Assembly (NCBI GenBank): GCA_947650285.1
Contig: CANTFL010001471.1
Span: 62,001 to 126,000 of the forward strand
Length of the DNA: 64,000 bases
Origin: Hyaloperonospora brassicae
Taxonomy: Eukaryota > Oomycota > Peronosporomycetes > Peronosporales > Peronosporaceae
Direction: 5' to 3'
Of this stretch, positions 23,404 to 34,127 are shown one piece after another (within the stretch, counting starts at the first letter, position 1; each line of letters starts with the position of its first letter). Below the pieces are notes generated by a model, which saw nothing but the letters and a program-made list of their open reading frames with translations, had not been told where the DNA came from and did not search any database. A program made the translations under genes and the position numbers.

Positions 23404-24819
23404 ATGGCAAACGCGACGCTGGACAGTGACAGTGGTCCGCTGCCGACTGTAGCGGCTCTCGCGCTTGCGGCACAAGACGCTAATGACGACAAGACGTTTG
23501 CACTCGTCGCAACTTGCTCTTTCGTGCTTTCCCTGGCGCGAGGACTGCGGCTACTGGGTCTCTACTTGGCCCAGAGTCGACGTCGACGCGAGTGTTTGCA
23601 GCTCTGTCCTGGTCGTTCTGGCCTTTCGCTGCCGCTCCCAGTCGTACTGTATGCGATCGATGTGAGTGTCTTTGTGGTACTTTGGTACGCTGTGAGCATT
23701 GGCATGACGCTCTTTAACAAGTGGTTCTTGCGGGCCTGGGCCGGTGGTGGGTACCCCTTTGCGACGACCATGGCGTGCATCAATATGTTTGTCAAGTGTC
23801 TACTATCGCGACTGATGGATCGCTGCTCCAGTGGCGGCTACACAAGGACTGGAATGGCTATGCCTTCGAGTGTGTACTGGAAACTTGCAGTGCCTATTAG
23901 TGTCTGCACGGCCATTGACGTTTTGCTGTCGAACGTGTCGCTGTTTTACATTATAGTGACCGTTTACACGATTGCCAAGTCAGGAGGTAATGTCTGGAAC
24001 TTGCTCTTTTCGATTTATCTGGGCCACCAACGCCCGTCTTGGTCGCTGTTTGGAGTGATCGTGCTGATTTCAAGTGGCATCGGACTTGCTAGCTACGGGT
24101 CGGCACATTTTGTGCTCTACGGCTTTCTGTTGGTGTTGGCAACGTCAGTGATCGGGACGTTGCGGTGGGTCCTGACTCAGTCGTTGCTCCAGTCGATGGA
24201 GGACAGCACTATCGGAGCGTCCGGGAATAAGGTGCTTGCAGTGGTGTACTACGTGTCACCCGCGAGTGCTGTTTGTCTGCTTCCGATTGCTCTGCTTACA
24301 GAGGGAAAGGACTGCATGACGTCGCGCTTTCTGCTGGACTCGCAGCTGCTTGGGATGTCGCTGATTTTCATCTTCATCAGCGGATGTCTAGCATTCGTGC
24401 TGATCTTCATTGAGATTTCGCTGGTCAAGAAGACATCAGCGCTGTCACTAGGTATCGCTGGCACCTTTGAAGACGCACGCACGCAAGTGCTACTCGCAGT
24501 CTCTATTTTTGGCGATCAGCTCGTTCGAGTCAATGTGTTTGGCCTTGTCGTTGCCACGTGCGGTATGCTTTTCTACACGTACATCAAACACAGTACAGCG
24601 GAAGCAGCAGGCGGCGCAAGAAACGACAGATCGGGGGAATACCATCGCGTTTCGACTTCCAATTTGGACTTGGAGGTAAGTAGCGCGATTCCGTCTGTTG
24701 GCAGCAATAGCAAACGCATATCACAGTTTCACATGAGAGACGGGCGGCGTGATTCGGCATGCGGGAACAAGTCGCTGAACGGTGTGCCTGGCGTAGAGCT
24801 TGTGCGACGAGAGAGCTAG
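23404..24819 (+). CDS. SLC35C2-like nucleotide-sugar/triose-phosphate transporter
   Basis: A 471-residue multi-pass membrane protein of the drug/metabolite transporter superfamily, TPT branch. About ten hydrophobic segments run between residues 80 and 395. Recognisable family landmarks are MTLFNKWFL (first TPT helix), YPFATTMACINMFVK, SLFYIIVTVYTIAKSGG and the late IAGTFEDARTQVLLAVSIFGD. This order best fits the SLC35C2 (OVCOV1)/yeast Ymd8 group, which are Golgi or ER carriers of uncertain substrate. The tail (after residue 400) is polar and probably cytosolic. The ATG lies directly after TCACTTTTTATCGCCC, an initiator-like pyrimidine run. It follows the F-box gene on the same strand with a 197-base gap and converges on the PAAF1-like gene. 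The substrate cannot be told from sequence. Confidence 0.85.
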   Translation: MANATLDSDSGPLPTVAALALAAQDANDDKTFALVATCSFVLSLARGLRLLGLYLAQSRRRRECLQLCPGRSGLSLPLPVVLYAIDVSVFVVLWYAVSIGMTLFNKWFLRAWAGGGYPFATTMACINMFVKCLLSRLMDRCSSGGYTRTGMAMPSSVYWKLAVPISVCTAIDVLLSNVSLFYIIVTVYTIAKSGGNVWNLLFSIYLGHQRPSWSLFGVIVLISSGIGLASYGSAHFVLYGFLLVLATSVIGTLRWVLTQSLLQSMEDSTIGASGNKVLAVVYYVSPASAVCLLPIALLTEGKDCMTSRFLLDSQLLGMSLIFIFISGCLAFVLIFIEISLVKKTSALSLGIAGTFEDARTQVLLAVSIFGDQLVRVNVFGLVVATCGMLFYTYIKHSTAEAAGGARNDRSGEYHRVSTSNLDLEVSSAIPSVGSNSKRISQFHMRDGRRDSACGNKSLNGVPGVELVRRES

Positions 24820-25007
24820 AAGTACTCTAACCCACCCGACGTGATTGCCCATGCGTCTCATGCGTGATTGAAGAGGGCAACAAAGCAATGCAGCACTGTG
24901 CCATTCTGCTGGATGCTCTTGAATGAGATCGATCAAAAGAACCGACTGTTGACGCAAAAGGTGGTGGAATGTGCACTTATTCGAGAACGGCATTGACCCG
25001 GCTCCTC

Positions 25008-26613
25008 TCACGGCACAATATGTGGAATGTACTCGCGCAACCGGCCATCTCGACAGGCGGTGAACAGACGACTGGTCTGACCCGCAAGTGCAACACCACG
25101 TACTGCATCATACTGAGGGCCGGTAAGCTCCGTGCAAATGTGCGGTATTCCTTGGAAGTTGCTCCAGCTGCAGCATCCGCCATCTCCGTGCGCAGTCCAA
25201 GTCGAAACTGAGTCATTTGCTGGCAAGGTTGAGACCACGATGCTGTGAATGGCTGATGAACTTCGAGACAAAGCGTGCAACGGCACACTTTACATGACGA
25301 CAGGTTAGTGTCAGAGTTGACTAACAAACGCTTTCGTGCGAGTCACTGAGACTATACCTCGTGTGGCGCAAATCCCATGCAGTCAGCAGACCGTCCTCAC
25401 TTCCAGTGAAAAGCATCGGTGAAGAGGCAGTTGCAGTAGTCGCAGCACACGAGATGATCGAGCCAGCAAGGCCGTCAATATTGAGCACCTGATCAGAACA
25501 TACGAGTGCGGATCAGTCTTTTACTCCGTCTCCGCTTCAGATCACACGTACTCCTGCACGTGTGCGGACATCCACACCCAATGTCTCTCCGTTATCAAGA
25601 CCAGCAAAGAGCACTTTCCCGTCCGTCTCAGCCTCTTTGCCACTGTCACAAGGCGGAGAAGTGCCTTTCGTTAAACGGCGCGCTGTGTCGTCCAGGACTG
25701 CCAAACAGTGTACAGGACTCTGATCATCGTTGGCCCACTTGGCAACAACGTCTTGTGTCCCACAGTTCCACAGCTGGATGAACCCGTCAGTTCCGCATGC
25801 TATATACAGCACACCACACGCCTCGTCATACCCAGTACGCAAACATCGTCAGACGAGAAAACAGTATCTCCTGCGCTTACATAGCACATTCCTTCCTCTT
25901 CCAAGGATCGCAATGTCCTCAACCCCTCCTCGATGCCCCTTCATCACCGCCGCACACCGTCCATCAATGCTCCAGATTCTCAGCGTAAAGTCGAGCGACC
26001 CCGTAAGCACAACTTTCGAGCTGGGGTAAAAGCGAACGCTTGTGACGTCAGCGACATGGCCTTGCAACGGCAGCATCTGCGTCCTGTTTTGTCTATCCCA
26101 GAGCATGGAGACGCCGTCGGAGCCTCCAAGGACCACAAATCTCTCGTCGAATGACACATCCACTGCATTCAATTGCAACAGGCGCATTGCTCGAGCTCCA
26201 GAAGCCTTTGAATCGGTACTACCCATCGGGACATCTACTGTCGCGTGGGGGACTTGAAACACTGTTGGCCGCAGTTGCATCGATGCTTCAGACGGCTTCT
26301 TCGCATCCGTTGGACCGATCTTGACCCACGAAGTTCCTTTGTCGAGAACCTGCACGACAGCAGGTGCTCCAGTGGCATGGAAAGAGGTCGATAGAGGCAA
26401 TTGATACTGCGAGCTCGGACAAGAGTGCACCTTGGCGGTCAAGCACTTGTCGTCCTGGCCGATGAGCTCCTGCGCTTTAATCGTTGGTAGCTTTACGGCG
26501 CGATTGTACACGTCGATCCAACACGAGTCTTCCGCGACGCCCCAGTCTGGTTGGATCTGCACGTACCACTGCGCGTCCAGTGACGACGTCTCGCTCATGG
26601 TCTCTTCCTTCAT
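25008..26613 (-). CDS. PAAF1: PAAF1/Rpn14-like WD40 proteasome assembly chaperone (4 exons)
   Basis: Four exons: 26613-25881, 25799-25552, 25488-25358 and 25287-25008. Together they make 1392 nt, 463 residues. Introns (81, 63 and 70 bp) have GTAAGC, GTACGT and GTATAG donors and AG acceptors. The joins restore WD40 sequence at each site, for example RGRNVLS|CGTDGFIQLW, and avoid in-frame stops. WD repeats are visible at LGGSDGVSMLWD, LQGHVADVTSVRFYPSS..LTGSLDFTLRIW, MKGHRGGVEDIAILGRGRN, FTGSEDGLLTAWDLRH and TACRDGRLREY. The GHxGGVxDxAIxxRGRNV string is characteristic of PAAF1. Family role: binds 19S regulatory-particle ATPase tails and controls proteasome assembly or activity in cytosol and nucleus. 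Start at the ATG 26611-26613; an alternative ATG lies five codons in. Confidence 0.8.
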
Positions 26614-27019
26614 TCGACACGTTTTGTGATAACGTACTCTATTGGCAGCGGGGACACGATACCGTTCGCGTTTGCATGATAGTGGCTCTTATCCGTGTAG
26701 AAACAGTGTACGGCAACTCACTTTTTACTCGGATCAGCGAAGATTCGAGCGTCCATGTTGTTTCGATGAAAACTCGTGACGTTTTCATTCGATCTTTTGT
26801 TGCAATACGACAAATCAGAGCGCGGTGACAAGTGCTTGGCAATTACGTGACCGTGCTTGGAGTAGCGGTATCCAAAGCATAGTATCAGGATAGTGTTTGT
26901 TCACCTTTTGAAGGACGAAACAACATACTTTTCGCACATTTTTGTAAATGCAGAACATGCGCTGCAACTTGCGCCGGCAGCACAGTCTCAATTGACAACT
27001 CGTCACTTTGATCGACATG

Positions 27020-28035
27020 TCAAAGCTGGATCTGGTGCAGCAGGAGCTCGACTGGTAACAAACTTGAGTCATTCGTGAGCACGACATCGAAATGTTGCAG
27101 ATAGAGGGCTAGTTTTGCGTCATCTCCGTCGTTCAAGAAGCCGATGCGCATAATTTCGTCCTCGTTGAAATCCAGTCCGTTGGCCATATTGCAGTCGCCT
27201 AGCGAATCACCCAAGAGCAAGATGTTGTGGCGTTTCTCCAGCTGACACTGCTTCCAGAACTCTGTCTCCACGAGCGCAGTGGCATTCTTGTTTAGACTGT
27301 GAATAAGCTGCAGTCACGAAACAGTAGTGCTTGTTAGCCGCAAACTACTCTCACATGCTTCAGTAACAAACGAAAACCAGCCGCACCGTTCCATCAAAGC
27401 CCATAAGCTTGCCGTTGTTGTCAAACCGCATGATGTTCGATACAACATGCACGTTTTTTGGGACAGTCTTTTCCGAAGTTTTAGCATACTCCTTGGCAAG
27501 CACAGCGTGGATCACGTCGTACAGACCTGCGGAAAAGATGAGCGTAGGCACATTCTCTCGTGCCAGCAGCCCGAATATTTCCATAAAGCCTTCGCGAAGT
27601 ACGATGTCGCTCTCCTCCACGGCTCGGTGTACAGCCTTCTTCGACACACCGTGCTCGATCATGAGGTCGTGCGATTTCGTCCACCACTCGATCATGGATG
27701 GAAGCTTTTCTTCTTGCGTCAATGTTGCACACTGTTCAATGGGGTAATATTTCTCGAAAACGCCGCGCGCAACAGCCTGTGCTCGCGGACCCAGTGCCTC
27801 GCTCTGCATCAAAAGGCCGTGTGTACTAATGGCTTGATCATCTGAGACGTGCAGCGAATCGCATCGTAAAAATACTCGCAGGCTCGACGAAAAAGTTGAC
27901 ACAAGGAAGCGTGGCCATGGGTTCACGTACTCGTGGGTTTGTAAGCAGGAGTGAGGGTGTAATCAAAATCCGCAATGACCACGAGTTTGTCCAGTCGGTC
28001 TGTTGCGAACTTTTTCCACTTTCTCGCGAAATCAT
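27020..28035 (-). CDS. UMPH-1/NT5C3-like pyrimidine 5'-nucleotidase (5' end unresolved)
   Basis: Visible exons are 28035-27931, 27841-27387 and 27307-27020, with introns of 89 bp (GTACGT..AG) and 79 bp (GTGCGG..AG). HAD-phosphatase motifs are in order: VVIADFDYTLTP (nucleophile Asp and DxDxT), LIFSAGLYDV (motif II) and ILLLGDSLGD (motif IV). Between them are EEKLPSMIEWWTKSH and MRFDNNGKLMGFDGT, typical of cytosolic 5'-nucleotidase III. The family removes phosphate from pyrimidine nucleoside monophosphates with Mg2+. The first visible exon begins after a pyrimidine-rich acceptor (TTTGCCTCGGTAG). The start codon must therefore lie in a further upstream exon that I could not define; an ATG at 28092-28090 is one candidate. 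The gene lies on the same strand as the PAAF1-like gene. Confidence 0.75.
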
Positions 28036-28099
28036 CTACCGAGGCAAACACACACACAAGTTCACCTCAATTTTGTATGGCCGCGATGACATTTCGTTG

Positions 28100-31000
28100 C
28101 CAACAAAGCGTCACAAATTATATATATATACGACTTTGTACCGGGATCTCGCACGAACATCATGGGTTTTCCAGGCGGCCGACGATGTCGTCCACTTGAC
28201 TCAGCGCAATGGACAGAAGAGGTGTCGAAGCGACGTGATGCATAAACTGTGGCAGCGAGGGCTAAACTTGCCGGTCCGCATTGGTAGAGCGGAGAGCTGT
28301 GGGCAAATAGGTGACGGGGGAACGGCATCCGGATGAGTGTAATCGATGATGGAGGTGATCCACGTTGATGCAACAATTTCGACGAGCGCACTCTCGCGGA
28401 TTTCACCGAATAGAAACGTCCTACATACATTGGTACCCCATATACTGTGACGGCCGGCCACATAATACTAACCCACCACAATTAGAAGCTTTATGGCTGT
28501 ACTGTTTTTCGTATTTTCAGGAACTTTTAGTATTTTTCAGGACTATGCCTACTTTTCCTGGGAAGAAGTAAGAGCCAGCGCTTGGTCCAATATCCTTTAG
28601 CCACCTATTATGTATGCAGACATCTTGGGTTCATGTCGTTCCCATTTTTTCCGGTTTCATACTACGTAAACTCTGTCCACAAGTAATCAGGCAGGGCCTA
28701 TTGCACCGCTCTCTGATTAATCAGAAGTTTGCGACAGTCAGGTTTTAGTACAGTAGTAAGAGTGAACAGCTTGTTTCGACATCTATCGCTTAGGTATTTT
28801 GGGCATTTTGTGCTGTTAATGGCGATATTCTCACACTCGCATCCGTCGAAATGGTAAAAGAGGTAAGATAATGCAGAGAAGAGAAATCAGATTCTATGTG
28901 CATATACTATCTCAATGAGTCCCTGCACGCGTCATCAGGCCTGACTTATAATCAAAAGGTCGTAGGTCGAAGACAAACCGAACAGAAGCATAAAGACGTG
29001 AACGAAATAGGATTTGGGCACCACTCGCTTCTAGTAGAACTACAATTATCGACAACGGACGACCCGTAATCCTCAATGAGGGCCATACCTGATTTGTGTC
29101 GAGTCGCTAGCCAATGGCCTCATTGACGATGCCGTAATTCTTTTATTTGGGCGAACATTTCGGCCAATTGTCTGTAGAATTCTAGAGTCAATTGCGGTGC
29201 TGCTATGGTAGAATTCTAGACAAACGGCATGTCGTGTCCAATTTTATCGTCCTCGCGAACACGCAATTGTGGCATGTAACGCTCCTTGAAGACTCTGCTG
29301 CGAAGCATAGATCTATAGGTGTACGAAAGACATAGCAAAGCGGCAAAAAGCGATGCCATTTTTATGCGTGTCTGTAAACCACAGATATCCACACTGCTGA
29401 CGTCTAATACAATAAGTGATACCATCCATTTAGACAGATTTTCACTGAACGGCTCCAACAAAATGATTGAATGCAACAACGGACAGAAAGACGCGAGCGG
29501 AAGTTGCAAGCTCTTCGTGACTTTGCAGTCGACAAGGCTTCAAAAACTTGAGTAATAGTGGTCATTGGAGATCCCAGTACCCTCTACAGTAACGTATCAA
29601 GCGTATTTGATATCATTATTTCTCTGCATATTGCATAGCTCATGCCTGAACGATCGTTGTCATCCACAACGCATGCCTTCAGTCCATCAGATTTTTGTAA
29701 CGTCGGATGTGATATTATTAACGCTATCGATGTCGTGTCGTGTCGAGAAGAAGCGTATGAGCAATAAAGCGTTAAGTTCAATCGGATTGAACACTATTGA
29801 CGTAAGTGTTGCGTGCGCTTAACCAGGTGTTGTCCCAACTACATTTTGCAAACTTATTGGATCAATTGTGACACCTTTTCTTGGCAAAAAAACTTGAATA
29901 ATTTTTTGGTGGAATACCATCATGTTTGATTGAGTGTTTCATCAACGAATGTACTGTATTCGTCGACCCTGTAGTTCAGTCGAAAAGATGCAGACAACGA
30001 ATGAACTATATCAGAAGAATGATCATTTGTCTTTGCATCGATGATGCGTCACTCATGTAATTTAATGATGCGCCACTGACGCGAGACTCTAGTCAAGAAA
30101 AAAAGACCAACGTGATTTTGCTTGAAAGCTTTGTTATACTTGCCATTAAACGAACGACAATATGCTCCTTAGTCCAGCATTGCGGTAAAAATTCACACGC
30201 CACGTAAGAAATCGGTTATTGTGGCGTCTTTTAAGCCGAAATATCACCAGTGAAGGATCCGATATGGAGGGGGATTGTCTCGCAAGAATAAAGCTGTACC
30301 AAATGATTCAGACATCAATATAGCTCATAAGATTGACTTATACAAGATCTACCAAGGAGGTATGAAATACGAGCCAGACAGGTTCGTGATTCTGTAGGAT
30401 GACATGCCTAGGATAAAGTAGAAGCATGAGTTTTTTTGCTGGCAAACAAATTTGGCGCAACGATATGGAACGTTGAGCATTCGCGGTAGTCCAGTGGTGT
30501 CAATGTTTTGTTACTTGTATCCATTGATCACTGACTGGTTGATCACAAGGGTTGTGGATGAAGCGTGTGACATGGCGTAAGGAAAGCGTTATGGTCGGAA
30601 CTGATCAAGTGAAGGGAGCAGATTACACATCAGCTAGCAGAATCTGCTCAGTCCCATTGATGTCCTATACCCGTGCTCCTGAAGAGGCTATATTGATGCA
30701 ACGATTTTAAAGACCGTTCTGCTGTCGTTTGTGGAAGCAATTGGACTTTTAATCACAGTGCACAAGCGTATTTGCTACTTCAACGCATTGCCACAAACTA
30801 TAGACGTCTAAATGCGATAACTGTTGTACTCTGTTATAGCAAGAAGACAGACTGTGTCGCAGATGTAGCACGATGAATTGTTAACTCGTTGTGTAGGTCA
30901 CGTAGTTTTATTCGTCAAGAAGACGCGACTTTAAATTTTGCGGACATGCCCATTCAGTCAGCTACCGACGGAATGAATTAGCAACGTTCTTGTTATTTGA

Positions 31001-31620
31001 CGTCGTGACGCACCAAAAAAAGAGCGAGCGCCCCTATAAGGGGTTTCTTTCTTAGTTAACTTTATAACAGGTAGGTGTTGTGGCAGGAGAATCATCTTAT
31101 TTAATTATTTGACACATGCATTTGTTTTAAATCTTTCATTTCTTGACCATTTCAACGTATTTTCTAGCAACCTATTTGGAGCAACTTTATCCATTGTTAA
31201 GCAACCAAATTTGCTGGCCTTCTCGTAGGATTGTTACGACTCGATCAAAAAGGCCGACTAGAGATTTTGAGCCGCGTAGCCCATCAGATCACACTGGGGT
31301 GGTCTGTGAGCACAGTGACACTTTTTCAACCAGATCTGGCATGACATGTTTTTTTCATCGGTTTTTCGTTTTTTTAAAAACCCCGACTAATTGGGTTCGG
31401 CGAAAAATTTGTTTTTTCGGGGGTTTTGGCTCCTAAATGTCGTGCTCATGAAATTCTTGGCCCCTGGAAACGCCATTTTCCTTGGTTTCACGACCTGACT
31501 TCACCCCTAGTTACTAAGAGACTCAATCGAAAATGTTGAGCACTTTTCAATTGGTCAAAGAAGGGACCCTCGGCGTCGACTGTAGAACACTAGACGGATC
31601 TATCCTCACTTATAAACTCA
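28100..31620. other. Long stretch without supported gene
   Basis: This 3.5-kb AT-richer stretch holds only short open frames without recognisable domains. A GGTAGAATTCTAGA-type short repeat occurs twice near 29175-29220. Sequence character (low GC, frequent stops in all frames) suggests old decayed repeats. Confidence 0.5.
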
Positions 31621-31631
31621 GCTTCCGGTCA

Positions 31632-32440
31632 TTGAATTCCCACAATGTCCAGCTACAACCCTAGCAGTCGAACATTAAAGGTTTCTACACGTCACCAAAA
31701 GGAGACAACGACAAGTACGGCGGAAGTGACACTGAGAGCGACGTCGATGAAAATGGGGCGGCGTAGACCATTAGATAGAGTATCAATCTATTACAAATAA
31801 AGTCATGACAAAATCAGTTTTATATTATAACCAATTTCCCCATGTATCGATTAGAAATGATCGGGTTTTTTCCACCACTGGTTTTAACTCCTTAGAGGAC
31901 CCACACTTCTCATTGCACAATGGAATTTTCGGCCAGTTGGGCCTCCAACAACTGTCAGGTACGGGTTGGCAGGAAAGCCACCCATTGGGTGGTTGCTCGT
32001 CTATTATATCGATCTATCTCCGGCGCATATAACCGTCCGTGCCTCCTACCTTAGGAATCGAATTAAGTAAAAGACCGGCTCTCGATCGTGGGCCAAAGGA
32101 CGAAGCAGTAGCTTTTTTCTATGGCGACAATTGAGAAAGAACGACACACGAATAAAAACACAATGGGTACGAAAAAGTTCGGTGATCAAATGACAACTAT
32201 CATGTATTCAAACTTCGTTATCGACGATCGTAGCAGCCGGCGGATGGACAGAAGACTCGGGCGGTAGAGACGGTAGCCGGGATGACAGTGACGGCATCAC
32301 GAGCGACTGAGTACCCTCGGTGACGCATGGCTTGTGGATTGCGCCGACGTTACTAGAGTCTGCAGTCCGGTGTATAACCATTGCAGCAATGGATGCAGCA
32401 ACTATGTTGCAGACCGGGATCTCCGTAAAACTTCCCATCA
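31632..32440. repeat. Segmental duplication copy 2 (partner 3490-4440)
   Basis: Same orientation as copy 1. It lacks the right arm of the foldback element and ends inside the cysteine-rich coding sequence, which is interrupted at 32486/32487 by a gypsy LTR. Confidence 0.8.
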
Positions 32441-32486
32441 CAATAAGCTTCCGCCTTTATGATTTCGCCATTCCCAATAACGCAAA
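32353..32486 (-). pseudogene. Cysteine-rich secreted protein gene, 5' part removed by gypsy insertion
   Basis: The minus-strand frame aligns with the C-terminal part of the 4368-4586 gene from its second mature cysteine to the TAG stop. All six cysteines downstream and the 13-residue spacing are preserved, along with KFY and SCC..CC.G. Many other residues differ, so the copies had diverged while keeping the scaffold. The LTR begins at 32487, immediately upstream of the second-cysteine codon. Signal peptide and start are missing. They cannot be found beyond the element because its 3' LTR is itself truncated. Confidence 0.7.
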
Positions 32487-32877
32487 TGTAACGGGGCAGC
32501 CCGTTACATGAAATCGTCACTTTATGGAAAGTGACAATAAAGAATATAAAGATGGATATTCTTTAAACAATATCACCAAAGTGGTGATATTGAAGGGTCG
32601 ACCAAAGGGTCTGTTCATTGGTTGATATCGTGATGATATCAACCCACCAATCGCCGCAAGACGCGCGCAATGAGTGGTGACGAGACGTCACCATACATCC
32701 AGTTATATTAGTATAGTTAAACTAAGTCAAACGAAGAGACAGTAGTTTAAAGACTTAATTCTATTATTATAACAGTTCTACTTTTACCCTACCTACGCTT
32801 CCTCGCTTGCCACGTGTACGTGTGTCGGGGCACCCAAAACCCTTGCGTTAAGTTACGCAAGGGTGTGCCCCGTTACA
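32487..32877 (+). repeat. 5' LTR, 391 bp
   Basis: Starts TGTAACGGG and ends CCCCGTTACA, so the ends are inverted repeats of each other (TGTAAC..GTTACA). The LTR contains a row of perfect hairpins at 32487-32508, 32516-32535, 32540-32563, 32569-32591 and 32620-32644. Another large hairpin lies near its 3' end (CCCTTGCGT..ACGCAAGGG). Confidence 0.9.
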
Positions 32878-32879
32878 CC

Positions 32880-32896
32880 TGGTAGCACTTTGTAGT
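32880..32896 (+). other. Probable primer-binding site
   Basis: TGGTAGCACTTTGTAGT begins two bases after the 5' LTR. A TGG start is expected for pairing with a tRNA 3' CCA. The tRNA was not identified. Confidence 0.5.
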
Positions 32897-32921
32897 CCTT
32901 CCAAGGACCACATCATCCAAC

Positions 32922-34108
32922 ATGTTCATGTTGGATGAAGAAGACACCTTTCACGCCACGCGTGAAGGGTTTACCCATTTGAGTGACATCGAATGGGGTG
33001 CGGTAGAACGAATGAGTTCTACCGTAGGCGAACTCGTCGTTAGTGCCATGTTGGAGTCTCTAGACAGAGACCAACAACATGCCGCTATTGCCAAGTTCAT
33101 TCAGAATGAACTTGCTCTCGAGAGGGAGAAAGTAGCCTTGCTTCACCAGCAAGGCTCTCAACAGGCCGAGCAGTTGAGAGAACCGGTGCTCAACAGGCCG
33201 AGCAGTTGAGAGAACTCGGTGCTCAACAGACGGATCTGTTGAGACAGCAGCAATTCCATGCTGCTGTGGGCGGGACGGCGCATGCGCGTCGTCCCGAAGT
33301 CATGAAAGTTGACATCCCCAAGTACAGTGGAGTCCCGGAGGACTCCCTGTTACTATGGTTTGTCGAACTCGACAGAGCCCTAAGGGCTCGTCGCGTCGAA
33401 GATGAGCAAATGAAACTCACATTTGCTCATACCCACTTGGAAGGGCGTGCCAAAACTTGGTCCCTGGGACTCAAGAGTAGCGACCCAAACGTATTTAGGT
33501 CGCTAGATGACTTCAAGTCCCGGCTCAGACAAACGTTTGAGCCGCCACGGGCTGAGTTCAGGGCTCGTTCAGAGCTCCTGAAACTCAAGCAGGGTAAGCG
33601 TGATGTGCACGCTTACGCACAACATATACGACTCCTTGCGAGTATTATAACTGCTAACCCAGTACATGAACACACGTTGATTACGGTGTTCATGCAAGGG
33701 CTCGCAGAAGGTCCCGTCAGGAGCCATCTGTTCCGCCTTGAGCTGAATACGCTTGAAGAAGCGATATCAGCCGCGGAACAGGAAGACCTTAGCATGAGAC
33801 AGGCTCATGCTAGCTCAAACTCTTATCGTCCACCGAGACGACAAGAGATTGGAGGTCCAGAACCAATGGACCTCTGCTATGTTGAGAGCGAGAGACCTCG
33901 CTCTTCAAACAACAAGCGATTGCAGAGGTGCAATCGCTGTCAGAAGTTAGGGCACTACGCATACGAGTGTAGTGCTCCACGCCCAGTACCAAACAGTACT
34001 GAGCGAAATGGACGACCATTCGCCAGAAAGGGCAATGGGCGTGGGTCCAGCGCTGTTGCGAAGCCGCAACAGCGAGACGGACCATCAAAAAATGGTCGGG
34101 GTCAGTAG
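32922..34108 (+). pseudogene. Gypsy gag with one frameshift
   Basis: The first frame (32922-33209) starts at ATG and encodes the N-terminal region. The second (33206-34108) carries the retrotransposon gag core (PKYSGVPEDSLLLWFVEL, FEPPRAEFRARSEL) and an intact zinc knuckle CNRCQKLGHYAYEC near 33928-33969. The break is inside a tandem duplication: 33157-33188 (32 nt) and 33189-33221 (33 nt) are the same unit, the first lacking one T. Without that one-base loss the gag frame would be continuous. Gag packages the element RNA in virus-like particles. Confidence 0.85.
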
Positions 34109-34127
34109 GGGCGGAGCGCCCTACTGA
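34087..34127 (+). promoter_or_regulatory. Probable -1 programmed ribosomal frameshift site (gag to pol)
   Basis: The heptamer A AAA AAT (34087-34093) is in phase with the gag codons (..S K N..). It is followed by an 8-nt spacer and a perfect 9-bp stem TCAGTAGGG / CCCTACTGA (34102-34110 with 34119-34127, 8-nt loop). The gag stop TAG (34106-34108) is inside the stem. Pol is open in exactly the -1 frame from before the heptamer. All components of a classical -1 signal are present. Caution: hairpins are very common in this element, so the stem could be incidental. Confidence 0.65.
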
